DNA from: Lachnospiraceae bacterium
GTDB taxonomy: Bacteria; Bacillota; Clostridia; Lachnospirales; Lachnospiraceae
Direction: 5' to 3'
Length of the DNA stretch: 64,000 bases
Assembly: GCA_900769115.1 (NCBI GenBank)
Contig: CAAGFJ010000102.1
Span: 1 to 64,000, forward strand
Below the pieces are notes generated by a model. The model was not told the DNA's origin and searched no databases. It saw nothing but the letters and a program-made list of their open reading frames with translations. The translations under genes and the position numbers were made by a program. Below, in pieces: positions 54,899 through 64,000 of this stretch. Position 1 is the stretch's first letter. Every line of letters begins with the position of its first letter.

Positions 54899-55261
54899 AT
54901 GGCTAAGAGTATTTTAATTTGTGATGATGCGGCATTTATGCGAATGATGATCAAAGATATTTTGGTTAAGAATGGATACACAATTGCTGGTGAAGCAGAG
55001 AATGGTTTGAAAGCAGTAGAGAAATACGCTGAGACGCAGCCGGACCTTGTGCTAATGGATATTACAATGCCGGAGATGGATGGTATTCAGGCACTTAAGA
55101 AGATTAAGGAAGCAGATCCGAATGCAAGTGTTGTTATGTGTTCTGCAATGGGACAGCAGGCAATGGTAATTGAGAGCATTCAGTCTGGTGCAAGAGATTT
55201 CATCGTGAAACCATTCCAGCCGGATCGTGTATTAGAGGCTGTTAAGAAGGCTGTTGAATAG
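54899..55261 (+). CDS. cheY: Chemotaxis response regulator CheY
   Basis: 120 residues. ILICDDAAFMRMMIKDIL carries the acidic pair, the phospho-acceptor Asp is in LVLMDITMPEMDG, and Lys is in IVKPF. A stand-alone receiver that binds FliM and FliY, encoded immediately before it. Confidence 0.95.
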   Translation: MAKSILICDDAAFMRMMIKDILVKNGYTIAGEAENGLKAVEKYAETQPDLVLMDITMPEMDGIQALKKIKEADPNASVVMCSAMGQQAMVIESIQSGARDFIVKPFQPDRVLEAVKKAVE

Positions 55262-55262
55262 T

Positions 55263-55631
55263 ATGTTATTGGTACAATCCTCTTCTGGTGTACGGAATAT
55301 CGTTCATTTGATCTGTGTTGTTTTACTGTTTTTCTTTGTCCTCTTTCTTGCCCATGTGGCGGCGAGAATTGCTGGAAGCTATCAATCAAATGTCATAAAC
55401 AAGAAAAGCAATATCAGAGTGATTGAAGTGTACCGGATTTCAAATAACAAGATGATTGAGATTGTTAAGATTGGTGAGCGTTACCTTGCTCTTGCAGTGG
55501 GTAAAGATGAGGTTTCGTTATTGACTGAATTGGATGCTGATGAGATCATTATGCATGAGACATCCTTAGAACCAATTAACTTTAAGCGCATATTGGATAA
55601 GATGAAGAATGAAAAACAAGATAAAAGATAA
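55263..55631 (+). CDS. fliO: Flagellar biosynthetic protein FliO/FliZ
   Basis: About 122 residues: short N-terminus, membrane helix (LICVVLLFFFVLFLAHVA), then a small cytoplasmic domain (NIRVIEVYRISNNKMIEIVK, YLALAVGKDEVSLLTEL). Assembly factor for FliP. Overlaps fliP by 23 nt. Confidence 0.85.
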   Translation: MLLVQSSSGVRNIVHLICVVLLFFFVLFLAHVAARIAGSYQSNVINKKSNIRVIEVYRISNNKMIEIVKIGERYLALAVGKDEVSLLTELDADEIIMHETSLEPINFKRILDKMKNEKQDKR

Positions 55632-56475
55632 CATACATTTACAAAAGTTAAGACAAAGATTACATTTCAAAAAGTTCATAATTGCTTATATTATTATATT
55701 CTCTGTGTTATGTGTTGGATATCAGGTTAAGGCAACGTCTAATGCAGGGAATGTAAGCAGTGAGCAGACAGATGAGTTGACTAGTTTAGAGAATGATGTT
55801 CCATTTTCTCTTGGTGTGACTGTGGATACGAATAATCAGGAAGGAACACTGGCAGGAACATTGCAGATGCTATTAGTTATCACTGTTATTTCCTTAGCTC
55901 CATCAATCGTTGTTATGATGACGTCGTTTACGAGGATTATTGTCGTGTTTCATTTCTTGAGAACGGCACTCGGTACACAGTCGGCGCCACCGAATAATGT
56001 TTTGGTAGGGCTTGCGTTGTTTTTGACCCTTTTTATTATGACACCAACGATGGAACGAATCAAAACAGAGGGCATTGATCCGTTATCCAAAGGTGAGATT
56101 ACACAGGAAGAGGGATTAAAAGCCTGTATGGAACCACTTAGGGAATTTATGTTGAATAATGTGGAGACAAAAGATGTGAATTTCTTCTTGGAGATGTCAA
56201 AAGTGGAGACGGTGAAGGAGTCATCCGATATTCCGAATGCAGTTTTGATTCCCGCATTTATGTTGGGAGAACTTCGTAAATCTTTTATTATTGGATTTCT
56301 GATTTATATTCCGTTTATCATAATTGATATGGTTGTAGCATCGACATTGATGGCAATGGGTATGATGATGCTTCCACCGACTACGATATCAATGCCATTT
56401 AAGATTTTGCTTTTTATTATGGCAGATGGATGGAATCTGGTAATTGGCGAGCTTGTCAAAAGTTTTAACTACTGA
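55609..56475 (+). CDS. fliP: Flagellar export gate protein FliP
   Basis: 288 residues with a cleavable signal peptide (IAYIIIFSVLCVGYQVKA) and the core APSIVVMMTSFTRIIVVFHF and RTALGTQSAPPNNVLVGLAL. Main subunit of the FliPQR gate. Confidence 0.96.
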   Translation: MKNKIKDNIHLQKLRQRLHFKKFIIAYIIIFSVLCVGYQVKATSNAGNVSSEQTDELTSLENDVPFSLGVTVDTNNQEGTLAGTLQMLLVITVISLAPSIVVMMTSFTRIIVVFHFLRTALGTQSAPPNNVLVGLALFLTLFIMTPTMERIKTEGIDPLSKGEITQEEGLKACMEPLREFMLNNVETKDVNFFLEMSKVETVKESSDIPNAVLIPAFMLGELRKSFIIGFLIYIPFIIIDMVVASTLMAMGMMMLPPTTISMPFKILLFIMADGWNLVIGELVKSFNY

Positions 56476-56496
56476 CGATAGATGGGAAGTGATCAG

Positions 56497-56766
56497 ATGA
56501 CAACAGAAGTTGTAATTGATATTGCCAGAGAAGCATTATGGCTGATCATTAAATGTTCGGCACCGCTACTGCTGGTATCGTTGATAGTAGGTCTGGTGAT
56601 TAGTATTTTTCAGACAGTTACATCCATTCAGGAACAGACGCTTACGTTTGTGCCAAAGATATTAAGCATCTTTATCACTATCATTTTGTGTGGTGGATGG
56701 ATCATGAATAATATTGTTGAATTCATGCAGAAGTTATTCGAGAATTTCTCAACCTATGTGAGGTAG
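56497..56766 (+). CDS. fliQ: Flagellar export gate protein FliQ
   Basis: 89 residues, two membrane helices (ALWLIIKCSAPLLLVSLIVG, VPKILSIFITIILCGGWI) and the conserved TSIQEQTLTFVPK between them. ATG at 56497 follows GGGAAGTGA; an in-frame ATG at 56482 lacks a ribosome binding site. Confidence 0.93.
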   Translation: MTTEVVIDIAREALWLIIKCSAPLLLVSLIVGLVISIFQTVTSIQEQTLTFVPKILSIFITIILCGGWIMNNIVEFMQKLFENFSTYVR

Positions 56767-56769
56767 TGT

Positions 56770-57555
56770 ATGATTGAGTATTCTTTTTCAATTCAACAAT
56801 TAGAATATTTTTTAGCTATTTTTGTCAGAGTAATGGGAGCAATGGCATTTGCGCCCATTTTTGGTAATCGGACTGTTACACGAAGGGTACGTGTATTTAT
56901 TGGTGTGGGATGCGCGCTTGCAGTATTTCATGTGAATCCTTATGTACCGCTTGGATATTCCACCTTTTTGGAGTATACAGTGTTGTTGGTCAAAGAATTA
57001 ACAGTAGGATTAACGATGGGATTTATGTCTAACGTGACGTTGTCGATTATCGGTGCTGCCGGACAATTTATTGACCGGGAGATTGGATTTTCTATGGTGT
57101 CTGAGTTTGACCAAAGTATGAATACAGAGGTTACAATAACGGCAGAATTTTATAATATGCTGGTTATGCTTATTATGTTGTGTTCCAATATGCATTATTT
57201 TATACTGACAGCATTATCGGATTCTTTTCAGTTAATTCCATTGGGCAATGTGTCGATTGATACAGGGACATTATATGATACCATGGTGAAGTATATGGCG
57301 GATTATTTTATCATTTCCATTCGGATTGCGTTACCGGTTATGATTTCAATTATGCTGCTTAATGTGGTGCTTGGTGTATTGGCAAAGACAGCACCGCAGA
57401 TGAATATGTTTGTTATTGGTATGCAGCTTAAGATATTTGTCGGGTTTGCAGTGCTTTTTGTGACAATTGGCTTCTTGCCAACGGTCACAGATTATATATA
57501 CAAAGAAATGCAGGTTGTGGTTACAGATGTTATACAGGCATTTGTAGCACAATAA
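56770..57555 (+). CDS. fliR: Flagellar export gate protein FliR
   Basis: 261 residues, about six membrane helices. [36 protein letters not shown] and [20 protein letters not shown] are family landmarks. Starts 3 nt after fliQ. Confidence 0.95.
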   Translation: MIEYSFSIQQLEYFLAIFVRVMGAMAFAPIFGNRTVTRRVRVFIGVGCALAVFHVNPYVPLGYSTFLEYTVLLVKELTVGLTMGFMSNVTLSIIGAAGQFIDREIGFSMVSEFDQSMNTEVTITAEFYNMLVMLIMLCSNMHYFILTALSDSFQLIPLGNVSIDTGTLYDTMVKYMADYFIISIRIALPVMISIMLLNVVLGVLAKTAPQMNMFVIGMQLKIFVGFAVLFVTIGFLPTVTDYIYKEMQVVVTDVIQAFVAQ

Positions 57556-57568
57556 GGGAGTTGTTCAT

Positions 57569-58693
57569 TTGGTGTTTCAATATCGGATCATAGTGCCGCT
57601 GGATCTGCAGTTGTTTGCAAAGGAAGGACCAGGCGGGGAGAAAACAGAGGATGCGACATCAAAGAAGTTAAATGATGTCAGAGAAGAAGGTAATGTTGCC
57701 AAGAGTACAGAAGTGATAACAGCGGCAACTTTGCTTTCGCTGTTTGTGTGTTTGAAGTTTGCAATTGGGTTTGTGGGAGATCATTTGACTTCTACATTTG
57801 TGACCTTTTATACATTGATCCAGAGGTATACAGTGGATGGAATTGATTCAGCCGGTGCCCGGCAGCTTATGGTTCAGGGAATAATAGATATTGCTATTAC
57901 GATTGCTCCCTTTCTGCTGCTTGGTTTTGTGGTTGCCTTTCTGAGTAATGCGTTGCAGTTTAAGTTCAAGGTGACAACGAAGCCGTTGCAGCCAAAGTTC
58001 AGTAAGATGAATCCAATCAGTGGTGTAAAAAGGATGTTTTCCTTGAATACGTTGTTTGAGCTTGTAAAGTCTATTATCAAAGTAATTGCAATCTCTTATA
58101 TTGCGTATGGTGTGTTTGTGGAGCATGTAAAGGAGATATATCTGATCTACGATATGTCGGTCATGCAGAGTATTCGCCTGATGTATGACATTGTGCTTGA
58201 ACTCGCGATGAAGATATGTATTCTGTTCTGCGTTATTGCTGCGGCGGATTTCATGTATCAGAAATGGAAGTTTAAAACGGATAATAAGATGACCAAGCAG
58301 GAAGTAAAGGATGAGTTCAAGAACCAGGAAGGAGATCCGAAGGTAAAAGGACAGCAGCGGCAACGTATGCAGCAGGCCGCACAACGACGTATGATGTCGG
58401 CTATTCCGGAAGCAGATGTGGTCATTACCAATCCGACTCATTTTGCAGTTGCGTTATCCTATAAGACCGGGCAGGGACAGGCACCAATCGTAGTGGCCAA
58501 GGGTGCTGATTTTTTGGCGGGCAGAATCAAGGAGATTGCAAGAGAGAATCAGGTTGAAATTGTAGAGAATAAGCCATTAGCAAGAATGTTATATTATAAT
58601 GTGGAATTAGGAGCGGAGATTCCGCCGGAACTGTATCAGGCAGTTGCCGAGGTCTTAGCGTATGTATACCGGTTACACAATCAGGTAAGTTGA
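57569..58693 (+). CDS. flhB: Flagellar export switch protein FlhB
   Basis: 374 residues: four membrane helices and a cytoplasmic domain with the self-cleavage site NPTH ([13 protein letters not shown]). The N-terminal [20 protein letters not shown] is conserved. The start is TTG at 57569, 8 nt after AGGGAG; GTG at 57572 is an alternative. Confidence 0.95.
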   Translation: MVFQYRIIVPLDLQLFAKEGPGGEKTEDATSKKLNDVREEGNVAKSTEVITAATLLSLFVCLKFAIGFVGDHLTSTFVTFYTLIQRYTVDGIDSAGARQLMVQGIIDIAITIAPFLLLGFVVAFLSNALQFKFKVTTKPLQPKFSKMNPISGVKRMFSLNTLFELVKSIIKVIAISYIAYGVFVEHVKEIYLIYDMSVMQSIRLMYDIVLELAMKICILFCVIAAADFMYQKWKFKTDNKMTKQEVKDEFKNQEGDPKVKGQQRQRMQQAAQRRMMSAIPEADVVITNPTHFAVALSYKTGQGQAPIVVAKGADFLAGRIKEIARENQVEIVENKPLARMLYYNVELGAEIPPELYQAVAEVLAYVYRLHNQVS

Positions 58694-58732
58694 TGCAGAA
58701 GATAGGAATAGAGAAAGGAGGTATTGGAACAT

Positions 58733-60799
58733 ATGAAGAAGATTACATTTCGTGGTGATCTGTTTGTTGGATTATATTTATTAGCAGCTATAATTTTATT
58801 CATTATTCCAATCCCTTCGTTATTATTAGATATACTGATTACATTCAATATTATGATCGCATTGTTTATTCTGTTCAATTGTCTGTATGCGTCAGAGACA
58901 TTGGATATGTCGAGTTTCCCGACAATACTGCTTTTCTCTACCGTATTCCGTATTGCGTTGAATATATCTTCTACCAAATTGATTCTTACTACAGGTGATC
59001 CGGGTGTCGTTGTCCAGACATTCGGTAACTTTGTGGGTGGCGGTAATCTGGTTGTTGGTGCGATTATTTTCATTGTATTGGTTATTGTCCAGATGGTGGT
59101 TATCAATAAAGGTTCAGAGCGTGTATCTGAGGTAACTGCAAGATTTACACTGGATGCGATGCCTGGTAAACAGATGGCGATCGATGCCGATCTGAATACC
59201 GGAGCAATTACAGATAAAGAGGCAATGGAACGACGGGAGAAGATTCAGCAGGAGGCTGCATTTTACGGTTCCATGGATGGTGCTACCAAGTATGTAAAAG
59301 GAGATGCAACGGCAGGTCTGATCATTACCATGATCAATATTGTGGGCGGTATTATCATGGGTGTTACCATGCAGGGAATGCAGCTACAGGATGCACTTTC
59401 CCAGTATACGATCCTTACCATTGGTGATGGTCTGGTATCCCAGATTCCGTCTATGCTGATCTCTATTGCAACCGGTATTCTTGTCACAAAGGCATCCAAG
59501 TCAGATAATATTGGTGATCTGATGATTGGTCAGTTGTTCCGGCTGCCAAAGGTTATGTATATGGTTGGCGGTACGCTGTGTTTCCTGGGTGTTTTTACAC
59601 CACTTCGAAGCGAGGGACGAATTCTGATCTATCTGGCATTGGGACTTGGTATGATTGTATTAGGAAGATTGATTGAACATTCCAATGAAGTAGAGACAAT
59701 AGAGGAAGAGGTCAAAGAGGAAGAGGTAGAAGCAGATGAGATTCGCCGCCATGAGAATGTAAATGCATTGTTGCAGGTAGATCCAATCGAACTGGAATTT
59801 GGATATGGTATCATCCCGCTTGCGGATGTGAACCAGGGTGGTGATCTTCTGGACCGTGTTGTTATGATCCGTCGTCAGATTGCGTTGGAATTAGGTGCTG
59901 TTGTACCGATTATTCGTCTGCGGGATAACATTCAGTTGAACCCGAATCAATATATTATTAAGATCAAAGGAATCCAGATCAGTGAAGGAGAGATTCTGTT
60001 TGATCACTATATGGCGATGAATCCGGGATATGTGGAGGAAGAGATCACAGGTATTCCTACATTCGAGCCATCCTTCCATTTGCCAGCAATCTGGATCACG
60101 GAGAGCCAGAGAGAACGTGCGGAATCTATGGGATACACAGTAGTTGATCCACCTTCGATTATTGCAACACACTTAACAGAAGTGATCAAGAGTCATTTGG
60201 ATGAGCTGTTGACCAGACAGGATGTACAGAACCTGATCAATAATGTCAAAGAGAATAATACAACATTAATTGATGAACTGGTTCCAAAACTGCTTGGTGT
60301 TGGCGAGATTCAGAAAGTGTTGCAGAACCTGTTGTCTGAGGGCATCTCAATCAGAGATCTGGTTACTATATTTGAGACGCTTGCTGATTATGCAGCAACG
60401 ACAAGAGATACTGACATTTTGACGGAGTATGTACGTCAGCGGCTGAAGCGGGCAATCTCGAATACCTATTTCGCAGAGGGGGATATGACAACTGTTGTGA
60501 CGTTGGATCCGAAGGTTGAGCAGGACATTATGAATTCTGTCAAACAGACCGAACAGGGAGCATATATTACATTAGATCCGGCATCAACAAAAAAGATTTT
60601 GAATTCGGTTGAGATTGAGATTAAGAAATTAGAAAGTCAGGGAAAAGCACCGATTATTATTACATCGCCAATTGTGCGAATGTATTTTAAAAAATTGACT
60701 AAGGATTATTTTAAGGATTTGATCGTGGTATCTTATAATGAGATTGAATCGGATGTAGAATTGCAATCAGTAGGGGTGGTGACATATAATGATAATTAA
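58733..60799 (+). CDS. flhA: Flagellar export protein FlhA
   Basis: 688 residues: about eight membrane helices, the FHIPEP-type loop (RFTLDAMPGKQMAIDADLN) and a large cytoplasmic platform (from about residue 330) that binds export chaperones. ATG at 58733 is chosen over TTG at 58724, which overlaps the AAAGGAGG site. Confidence 0.97.
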   Translation: MKKITFRGDLFVGLYLLAAIILFIIPIPSLLLDILITFNIMIALFILFNCLYASETLDMSSFPTILLFSTVFRIALNISSTKLILTTGDPGVVVQTFGNFVGGGNLVVGAIIFIVLVIVQMVVINKGSERVSEVTARFTLDAMPGKQMAIDADLNTGAITDKEAMERREKIQQEAAFYGSMDGATKYVKGDATAGLIITMINIVGGIIMGVTMQGMQLQDALSQYTILTIGDGLVSQIPSMLISIATGILVTKASKSDNIGDLMIGQLFRLPKVMYMVGGTLCFLGVFTPLRSEGRILIYLALGLGMIVLGRLIEHSNEVETIEEEVKEEEVEADEIRRHENVNALLQVDPIELEFGYGIIPLADVNQGGDLLDRVVMIRRQIALELGAVVPIIRLRDNIQLNPNQYIIKIKGIQISEGEILFDHYMAMNPGYVEEEITGIPTFEPSFHLPAIWITESQRERAESMGYTVVDPPSIIATHLTEVIKSHLDELLTRQDVQNLINNVKENNTTLIDELVPKLLGVGEIQKVLQNLLSEGISIRDLVTIFETLADYAATTRDTDILTEYVRQRLKRAISNTYFAEGDMTTVVTLDPKVEQDIMNSVKQTEQGAYITLDPASTKKILNSVEIEIKKLESQGKAPIIITSPIVRMYFKKLTKDYFKDLIVVSYNEIESDVELQSVGVVTYNDN

Positions 60800-62078
60800 G
60801 AAATATCAGGCAGGAACAGAGACAGAAGCAATTATGCGCGCAAAAGAAGACCTGGGAAAAGATGCAATTGTTATGAATATTAAGACGATTAAGCCGAAGG
60901 GACTATTTAAGATATTCCGTAAGACCCAGGTAGAGGTGACGGCTGCTGTGGATGAAAACAGAGAGTCTGAGAAGAAGCCGGAAAGTAAAACAACGGCACA
61001 ATTTAACGAGCAGATCAGTGAGAAGCTTCATCCGGAACAGAAGAAAGAGGATGAGGAGGCAAAGGCGCTTAATGAAAAGCTCAATAGTCTTGCGAAGTTG
61101 CTAGAAGAACAGATCGAACAGCAGAAGAAAGAGGAAAAGCCGTCTGCAAAAGAAAAGACAGGGCAGCAGAAGGAAGAGGAGAATGGCAGGAAGGAAGAGA
61201 AGGACGACAAGGCAACGGATACGCTCTCTTCTGCCAAGGAGAACAAGTCTTCAAAGGATGCAATCCGCAATAAGTCGATTGATCTGATTATGGAACAGTT
61301 AACAAGTAATGAGGTGTCTTACACATATGCCAAACAGATTGTAGATGAGATTACGCATACAGGTAATGTGAGAACGTTGGATGATATGTTGTCTGGAGTA
61401 TATCAGAAGATTATATTGAAGCTAGGTCAGGTACAGCCGATTACTATGAATAAGGAGGACAAGAAGCCTAAGATCATTCTTTTTATAGGACCAACCGGAG
61501 TAGGTAAGACCACTACGATTGCAAAACTTTCATCCAAGCTTATTTTGGAACAGAAGAAGAAACTTGCAATTCTGACCGCAGATACATATCGGATCTCTGC
61601 AGTCGAGCAGATCAAGACGTATGCCGGTATTTTGTCGATTCCTGTCGAAGTGCTGTATGAAAAAGAAGAGGTGGAAGAGGTTCTTCCCAAATATAAAGAT
61701 TATGATTATATTCTTATTGATACAGCAGGACGTTCCCATAAGAACAAGGATCGTATGGATGACCTGAAAGAGTTTATGGAAGGGTTTTCCCAATATAGTA
61801 TATCTGTATATCTGGTCTTAAGTGCAACAACCAAATACAAGGATCTCAAAAAGATTGTTGATCTGTACGAAGATATATCTGCTTGTAATCTTATTTTTAC
61901 CAAATTGGATGAAACGGATGCAATTGGTAATATATTGAATATAAAATTAGATACCGGTATGGCATTATCCTATGTATCCTATGGTCAGAATGTACCGGAT
62001 GATATTGAGATTATGAATCCTCAGGTAATTGCAAAACAAGTGTTAGGAGGAGGAGATGGTTATGGATCAGGCAGATGA
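60789..62078 (+). CDS. flhF: SRP-type GTPase FlhF
   Basis: 429 residues. A highly charged Lys/Glu-rich B region (about 60-150) precedes the NG domain: G1 [18 protein letters not shown]3 [10 protein letters not shown]4 [10 protein letters not shown]. It places flagella at the correct site. Overlaps flhA by 11 nt. Confidence 0.95.
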   Translation: MIIKKYQAGTETEAIMRAKEDLGKDAIVMNIKTIKPKGLFKIFRKTQVEVTAAVDENRESEKKPESKTTAQFNEQISEKLHPEQKKEDEEAKALNEKLNSLAKLLEEQIEQQKKEEKPSAKEKTGQQKEEENGRKEEKDDKATDTLSSAKENKSSKDAIRNKSIDLIMEQLTSNEVSYTYAKQIVDEITHTGNVRTLDDMLSGVYQKIILKLGQVQPITMNKEDKKPKIILFIGPTGVGKTTTIAKLSSKLILEQKKKLAILTADTYRISAVEQIKTYAGILSIPVEVLYEKEEVEEVLPKYKDYDYILIDTAGRSHKNKDRMDDLKEFMEGFSQYSISVYLVLSATTKYKDLKKIVDLYEDISACNLIFTKLDETDAIGNILNIKLDTGMALSYVSYGQNVPDDIEIMNPQVIAKQVLGGGDGYGSGR

Positions 62079-62943
62079 ATTACGTAAGAAAGTAGAACAA
62101 CTAAAAGAACAGGCACCATCTTCGCAGGTAATTACAGTAACAAGTGGAAAAGGCGGCGTTGGTAAGACCAGTATTTCTGTTAATCTTGCATTGCAACTGC
62201 AGAACTTGGGAAAAAAGGTTGTTGTGATAGATGCAGACTTTGGCTTAGCAAATGTAGAGGTTATGTTGGGAATCCGTCCACAGTATAACCTTGCAGATTT
62301 AATTTATCAGGGCAAATCAATAGAGGAGATTATTACACAGGGACCGAATGGAATCGGATTCATTTCGGGTGGATCCGGTGTACAGGATCTGGTGAATCTG
62401 GATAAGATCAGCTTAAAGAAATTGATCAGCAAGATGGTGAAGTTAGATAGTTTATATGATGTAGTGATTATTGATACAGGTGCAGGAATTGCAGATTCTG
62501 TCATTGAATTTGTGATCAGTTCGCCGGAAGTATTGCTGGTTGTGACACCGGAACCGACTTCTATAACAGATGCCTATTCATTATTGAAGGCTGTGAACCG
62601 GAAGAAGGAATTCGACCGTGAGGAAAAGTCGATCAAGGTTGTTACGAATCGTGTAAAGAATCAGGAAGAAGGGGAAGAGATATTTGAGAAGATTAGTATC
62701 GTGGTGTCCAAATTCTTAAATATCCAGTTAGAATATCTGGGATATATTCCACAGAATGGCAGTATGTCCAATTCTGTTTTGGAACAAACTCCGGTGATGA
62801 TCCGGGAGCCCGAGGGGGAACCTGCAATGAGGATTAAGGGAATGTGCAATAAGTTATTAGATGTTCCGGAAACAGAGAAACCGAAGAGCGGGATTGCAAA
62901 GGTATTATTAAGCTTCATAAAAACTAAGAAAAATAATGGGTAA
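62062..62943 (+). CDS. flhG: MinD-like ATPase FlhG
   Basis: About 293 residues: deviant Walker [36 protein letters not shown] and [10 protein letters not shown]-terminal [17 protein letters not shown] is the FlhF-activating segment. It controls flagellar number and placement. ATG at 62062 is 8 nt after GGAGGAGG, inside the end of flhF. Confidence 0.94.
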   Translation: MDQADELRKKVEQLKEQAPSSQVITVTSGKGGVGKTSISVNLALQLQNLGKKVVVIDADFGLANVEVMLGIRPQYNLADLIYQGKSIEEIITQGPNGIGFISGGSGVQDLVNLDKISLKKLISKMVKLDSLYDVVIIDTGAGIADSVIEFVISSPEVLLVVTPEPTSITDAYSLLKAVNRKKEFDREEKSIKVVTNRVKNQEEGEEIFEKISIVVSKFLNIQLEYLGYIPQNGSMSNSVLEQTPVMIREPEGEPAMRIKGMCNKLLDVPETEKPKSGIAKVLLSFIKTKKNNG

Positions 62944-62948
62944 AAAAT

Positions 62949-63674
62949 ATGGACGAGAGAATTCAGGTAGGAGACAAATTAGAACTAAAGAAGATTGAGA
63001 AGCGCTTATATGCTGATACAGAAGATAAGATTTATATCAGCCAGGTACTGGATGAGGCGGAGCATGACAAGATAATGGTGTCAATGCCAATACAGAGTGG
63101 ACATGTAATCCCGTTAGGAATGGATCAGGAGTTTGTTGCCACTTTTTACACCAAAAGTGGATTGTTATCCAGTAAGGTGGTAGTGACAGGACGTTACAAA
63201 AAAGGTTCTTTGTTTTTGCTTGAGATCAAATTACTGACTGCTTTAGAGAAGATTCAGCGCAGGGAGTTTTATCGATTGAACTGTCGTATCGATCTGCAGT
63301 ATCGATTGGTGGATGCAGTGGAGCAACAGTATATTGAAGAAGGAAAAGCATATAATCCGGATGAACTTGAGATTGAATGGAAAAAAGGAATCATGTTAGA
63401 TCTAAGCGGTGGAGGAATTCGTTTTGTTTCTCCATTCAAAGAAGAGAAAGGTGCGTTGATGGAGCTTCGCTTTGATATGGAGCTGGATGGAATGTCAGAG
63501 GTGGTATATACATTGGCGAATGTGTTGCTTTCTGTACAGAATGCGAATAATAATCAGATTTACGAACAACGGGTTCAGTTCTATCGGATGGATCAGGCAT
63601 TACAGGAAAGAATTATTCATTATATTTTCCAGACACAACGTAGAAACCGTACCAAAGAGCTTGGATTAGAATAA
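62949..63674 (+). CDS. YcgR-like PilZ protein (c-di-GMP flagellar brake type)
   Basis: 241 residues: N-terminal YcgR-like barrel (IQVGDKLELKKIEKRLYAD) and a PilZ domain with the c-di-GMP signatures RREFYRLNCR (RxxxR) and DLSGGGIRF (DxSxxG). Both motifs are intact, so binding is likely. It follows flhG by 5 nt; in other bacteria such proteins slow or bias the motor. Confidence 0.88.
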   Translation: MDERIQVGDKLELKKIEKRLYADTEDKIYISQVLDEAEHDKIMVSMPIQSGHVIPLGMDQEFVATFYTKSGLLSSKVVVTGRYKKGSLFLLEIKLLTALEKIQRREFYRLNCRIDLQYRLVDAVEQQYIEEGKAYNPDELEIEWKKGIMLDLSGGGIRFVSPFKEEKGALMELRFDMELDGMSEVVYTLANVLLSVQNANNNQIYEQRVQFYRMDQALQERIIHYIFQTQRRNRTKELGLE

Positions 63675-63684
63675 TAGGATTACT

Positions 63685-63717
63685 ATACACTCATGTGTAG
63701 AGTGTATCTGTTATAAT
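63685..63717 (+). promoter_or_regulatory. Promoter with perfect inverted repeat upstream of cheB
   Basis: TGTTATAAT (63709-63717) is an extended -10, 32 bp before cheB. Immediately upstream ATACACTC (63685-63692) and GAGTGTAT (63700-63707) form a perfect 8-bp inverted repeat that covers the -35 zone; it may be an operator. Confidence 0.6.
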
Positions 63718-63749
63718 AGTAGCAGAAAGTTGTATATGAGGTGAAATAT

Positions 63750-64000
63750 ATGGCAGACAGTAAAAGTAAACTTGTTGTGATTGCCAGCTCTACGGGCGGA
63801 CCGAAAGCACTTCATACAGTGATTCCGGATCTCTCAGAACATCTGGATGCACCGGTTGTTATTGTGCAGCATATGCCCAAAGGATTTACCCATACATTAG
63901 CAGAACGCCTGAACAGTACGAGCACCATATCAGTAAGTGAAGTGGTGGATGGTCAGATGCTTGAGAAAAGTCATGTATACCTTGCCAAAGGTGGCAGGCA
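63750..64000 (+). CDS. cheB: CheB-type protein-glutamate methylesterase, N-terminal part (continues beyond window)
   Basis: 84 codons are visible. Within 20 residues of the start it shows the catalytic Ser in VVIASSTGGPKAL and then His in VIVQHMPKGFTHTLAERL, so the esterase domain begins at once and the receiver domain normally found at the CheB N-terminus is missing. GAGGTGA precedes the ATG. It would remove methyl groups from chemoreceptors; how it is activated without a receiver is open. Confidence 0.88.
   Translation, partial: MADSKSKLVVIASSTGGPKALHTVIPDLSEHLDAPVVIVQHMPKGFTHTLAERLNSTSTISVSEVVDGQMLEKSHVYLAKGGR

Overview
The window looks like a chromosome segment of a motile, anaerobic, low-to-mid GC Firmicute, most likely a member of the Lachnospiraceae (Clostridium cluster XIVa). 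The inference rests on the Rnf ferredoxin:NAD oxidoreductase operon preceded by apbE, a NusG-II protein and a Gx transporter gene; the run yifB-dprA-topA-codY leading into a flgB-to-cheB flagellar operon; an Rrf2/NifS/NifU/MnmA operon; and strong AGGAGG-type ribosome binding sites. I cannot fix the genus. All genes but one are on the + strand.

1-7036 is the accessory part. It holds the 3' end of an HPr-kinase-like gene, a PqqD-like gene and an S24/S26 peptidase gene, then, after a gap, an ABC exporter and an NTP_transf_5 nucleotidyltransferase. Together these resemble the tailoring and export half of a RiPP (lasso-peptide-like, paeninodin-type) cluster. Between the two halves lie a decayed nuclease remnant, a three-gene HipBST-like toxin-antitoxin module with three evenly spaced operator-like palindromes, and a membrane zinc-ribbon gene frameshifted at a run of eight C.

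7130-19547 is core metabolism: coaBC, a HAD phosphatase, xpt-pbuX, acylphosphatase, yqeY, a SpoVB-like flippase (minus strand), the iscR-nifS-nifU-mnmA iron-sulfur and tRNA thiolation operon, and a metal-handling pair (His-rich COG0523 GTPase plus a GTPase-DUF1980 fusion).

19556-32100 holds a fatty acid operon (fabH-fabD-fabG-fabF-fabZ) behind a consensus promoter with an overlapping dyad and a terminator-like leader hairpin. It runs on into apbE, NusG-II and Gx transporter genes and then rnfCDGEAB, with an unrecognised membrane protein at the end. ApbE is expected to attach FMN to RnfD and RnfG.

32111-38669 carries ymxH-like, nrdR, yifB, dprA, topA and codY; codY has a near-consensus CodY box at its own promoter.

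38729-64000 is a flagellar and chemotaxis supercluster: basal body rod, MS ring, C ring, export ATPase, hook, stator, export gate, FlhF/FlhG, a PilZ protein and the start of a cheB that lacks a receiver domain. A strong terminator after flgE and a new promoter before motA divide it into at least two transcriptional modules, and a third promoter precedes cheB. No rRNA, tRNA, CRISPR array or intact insertion sequence was seen.
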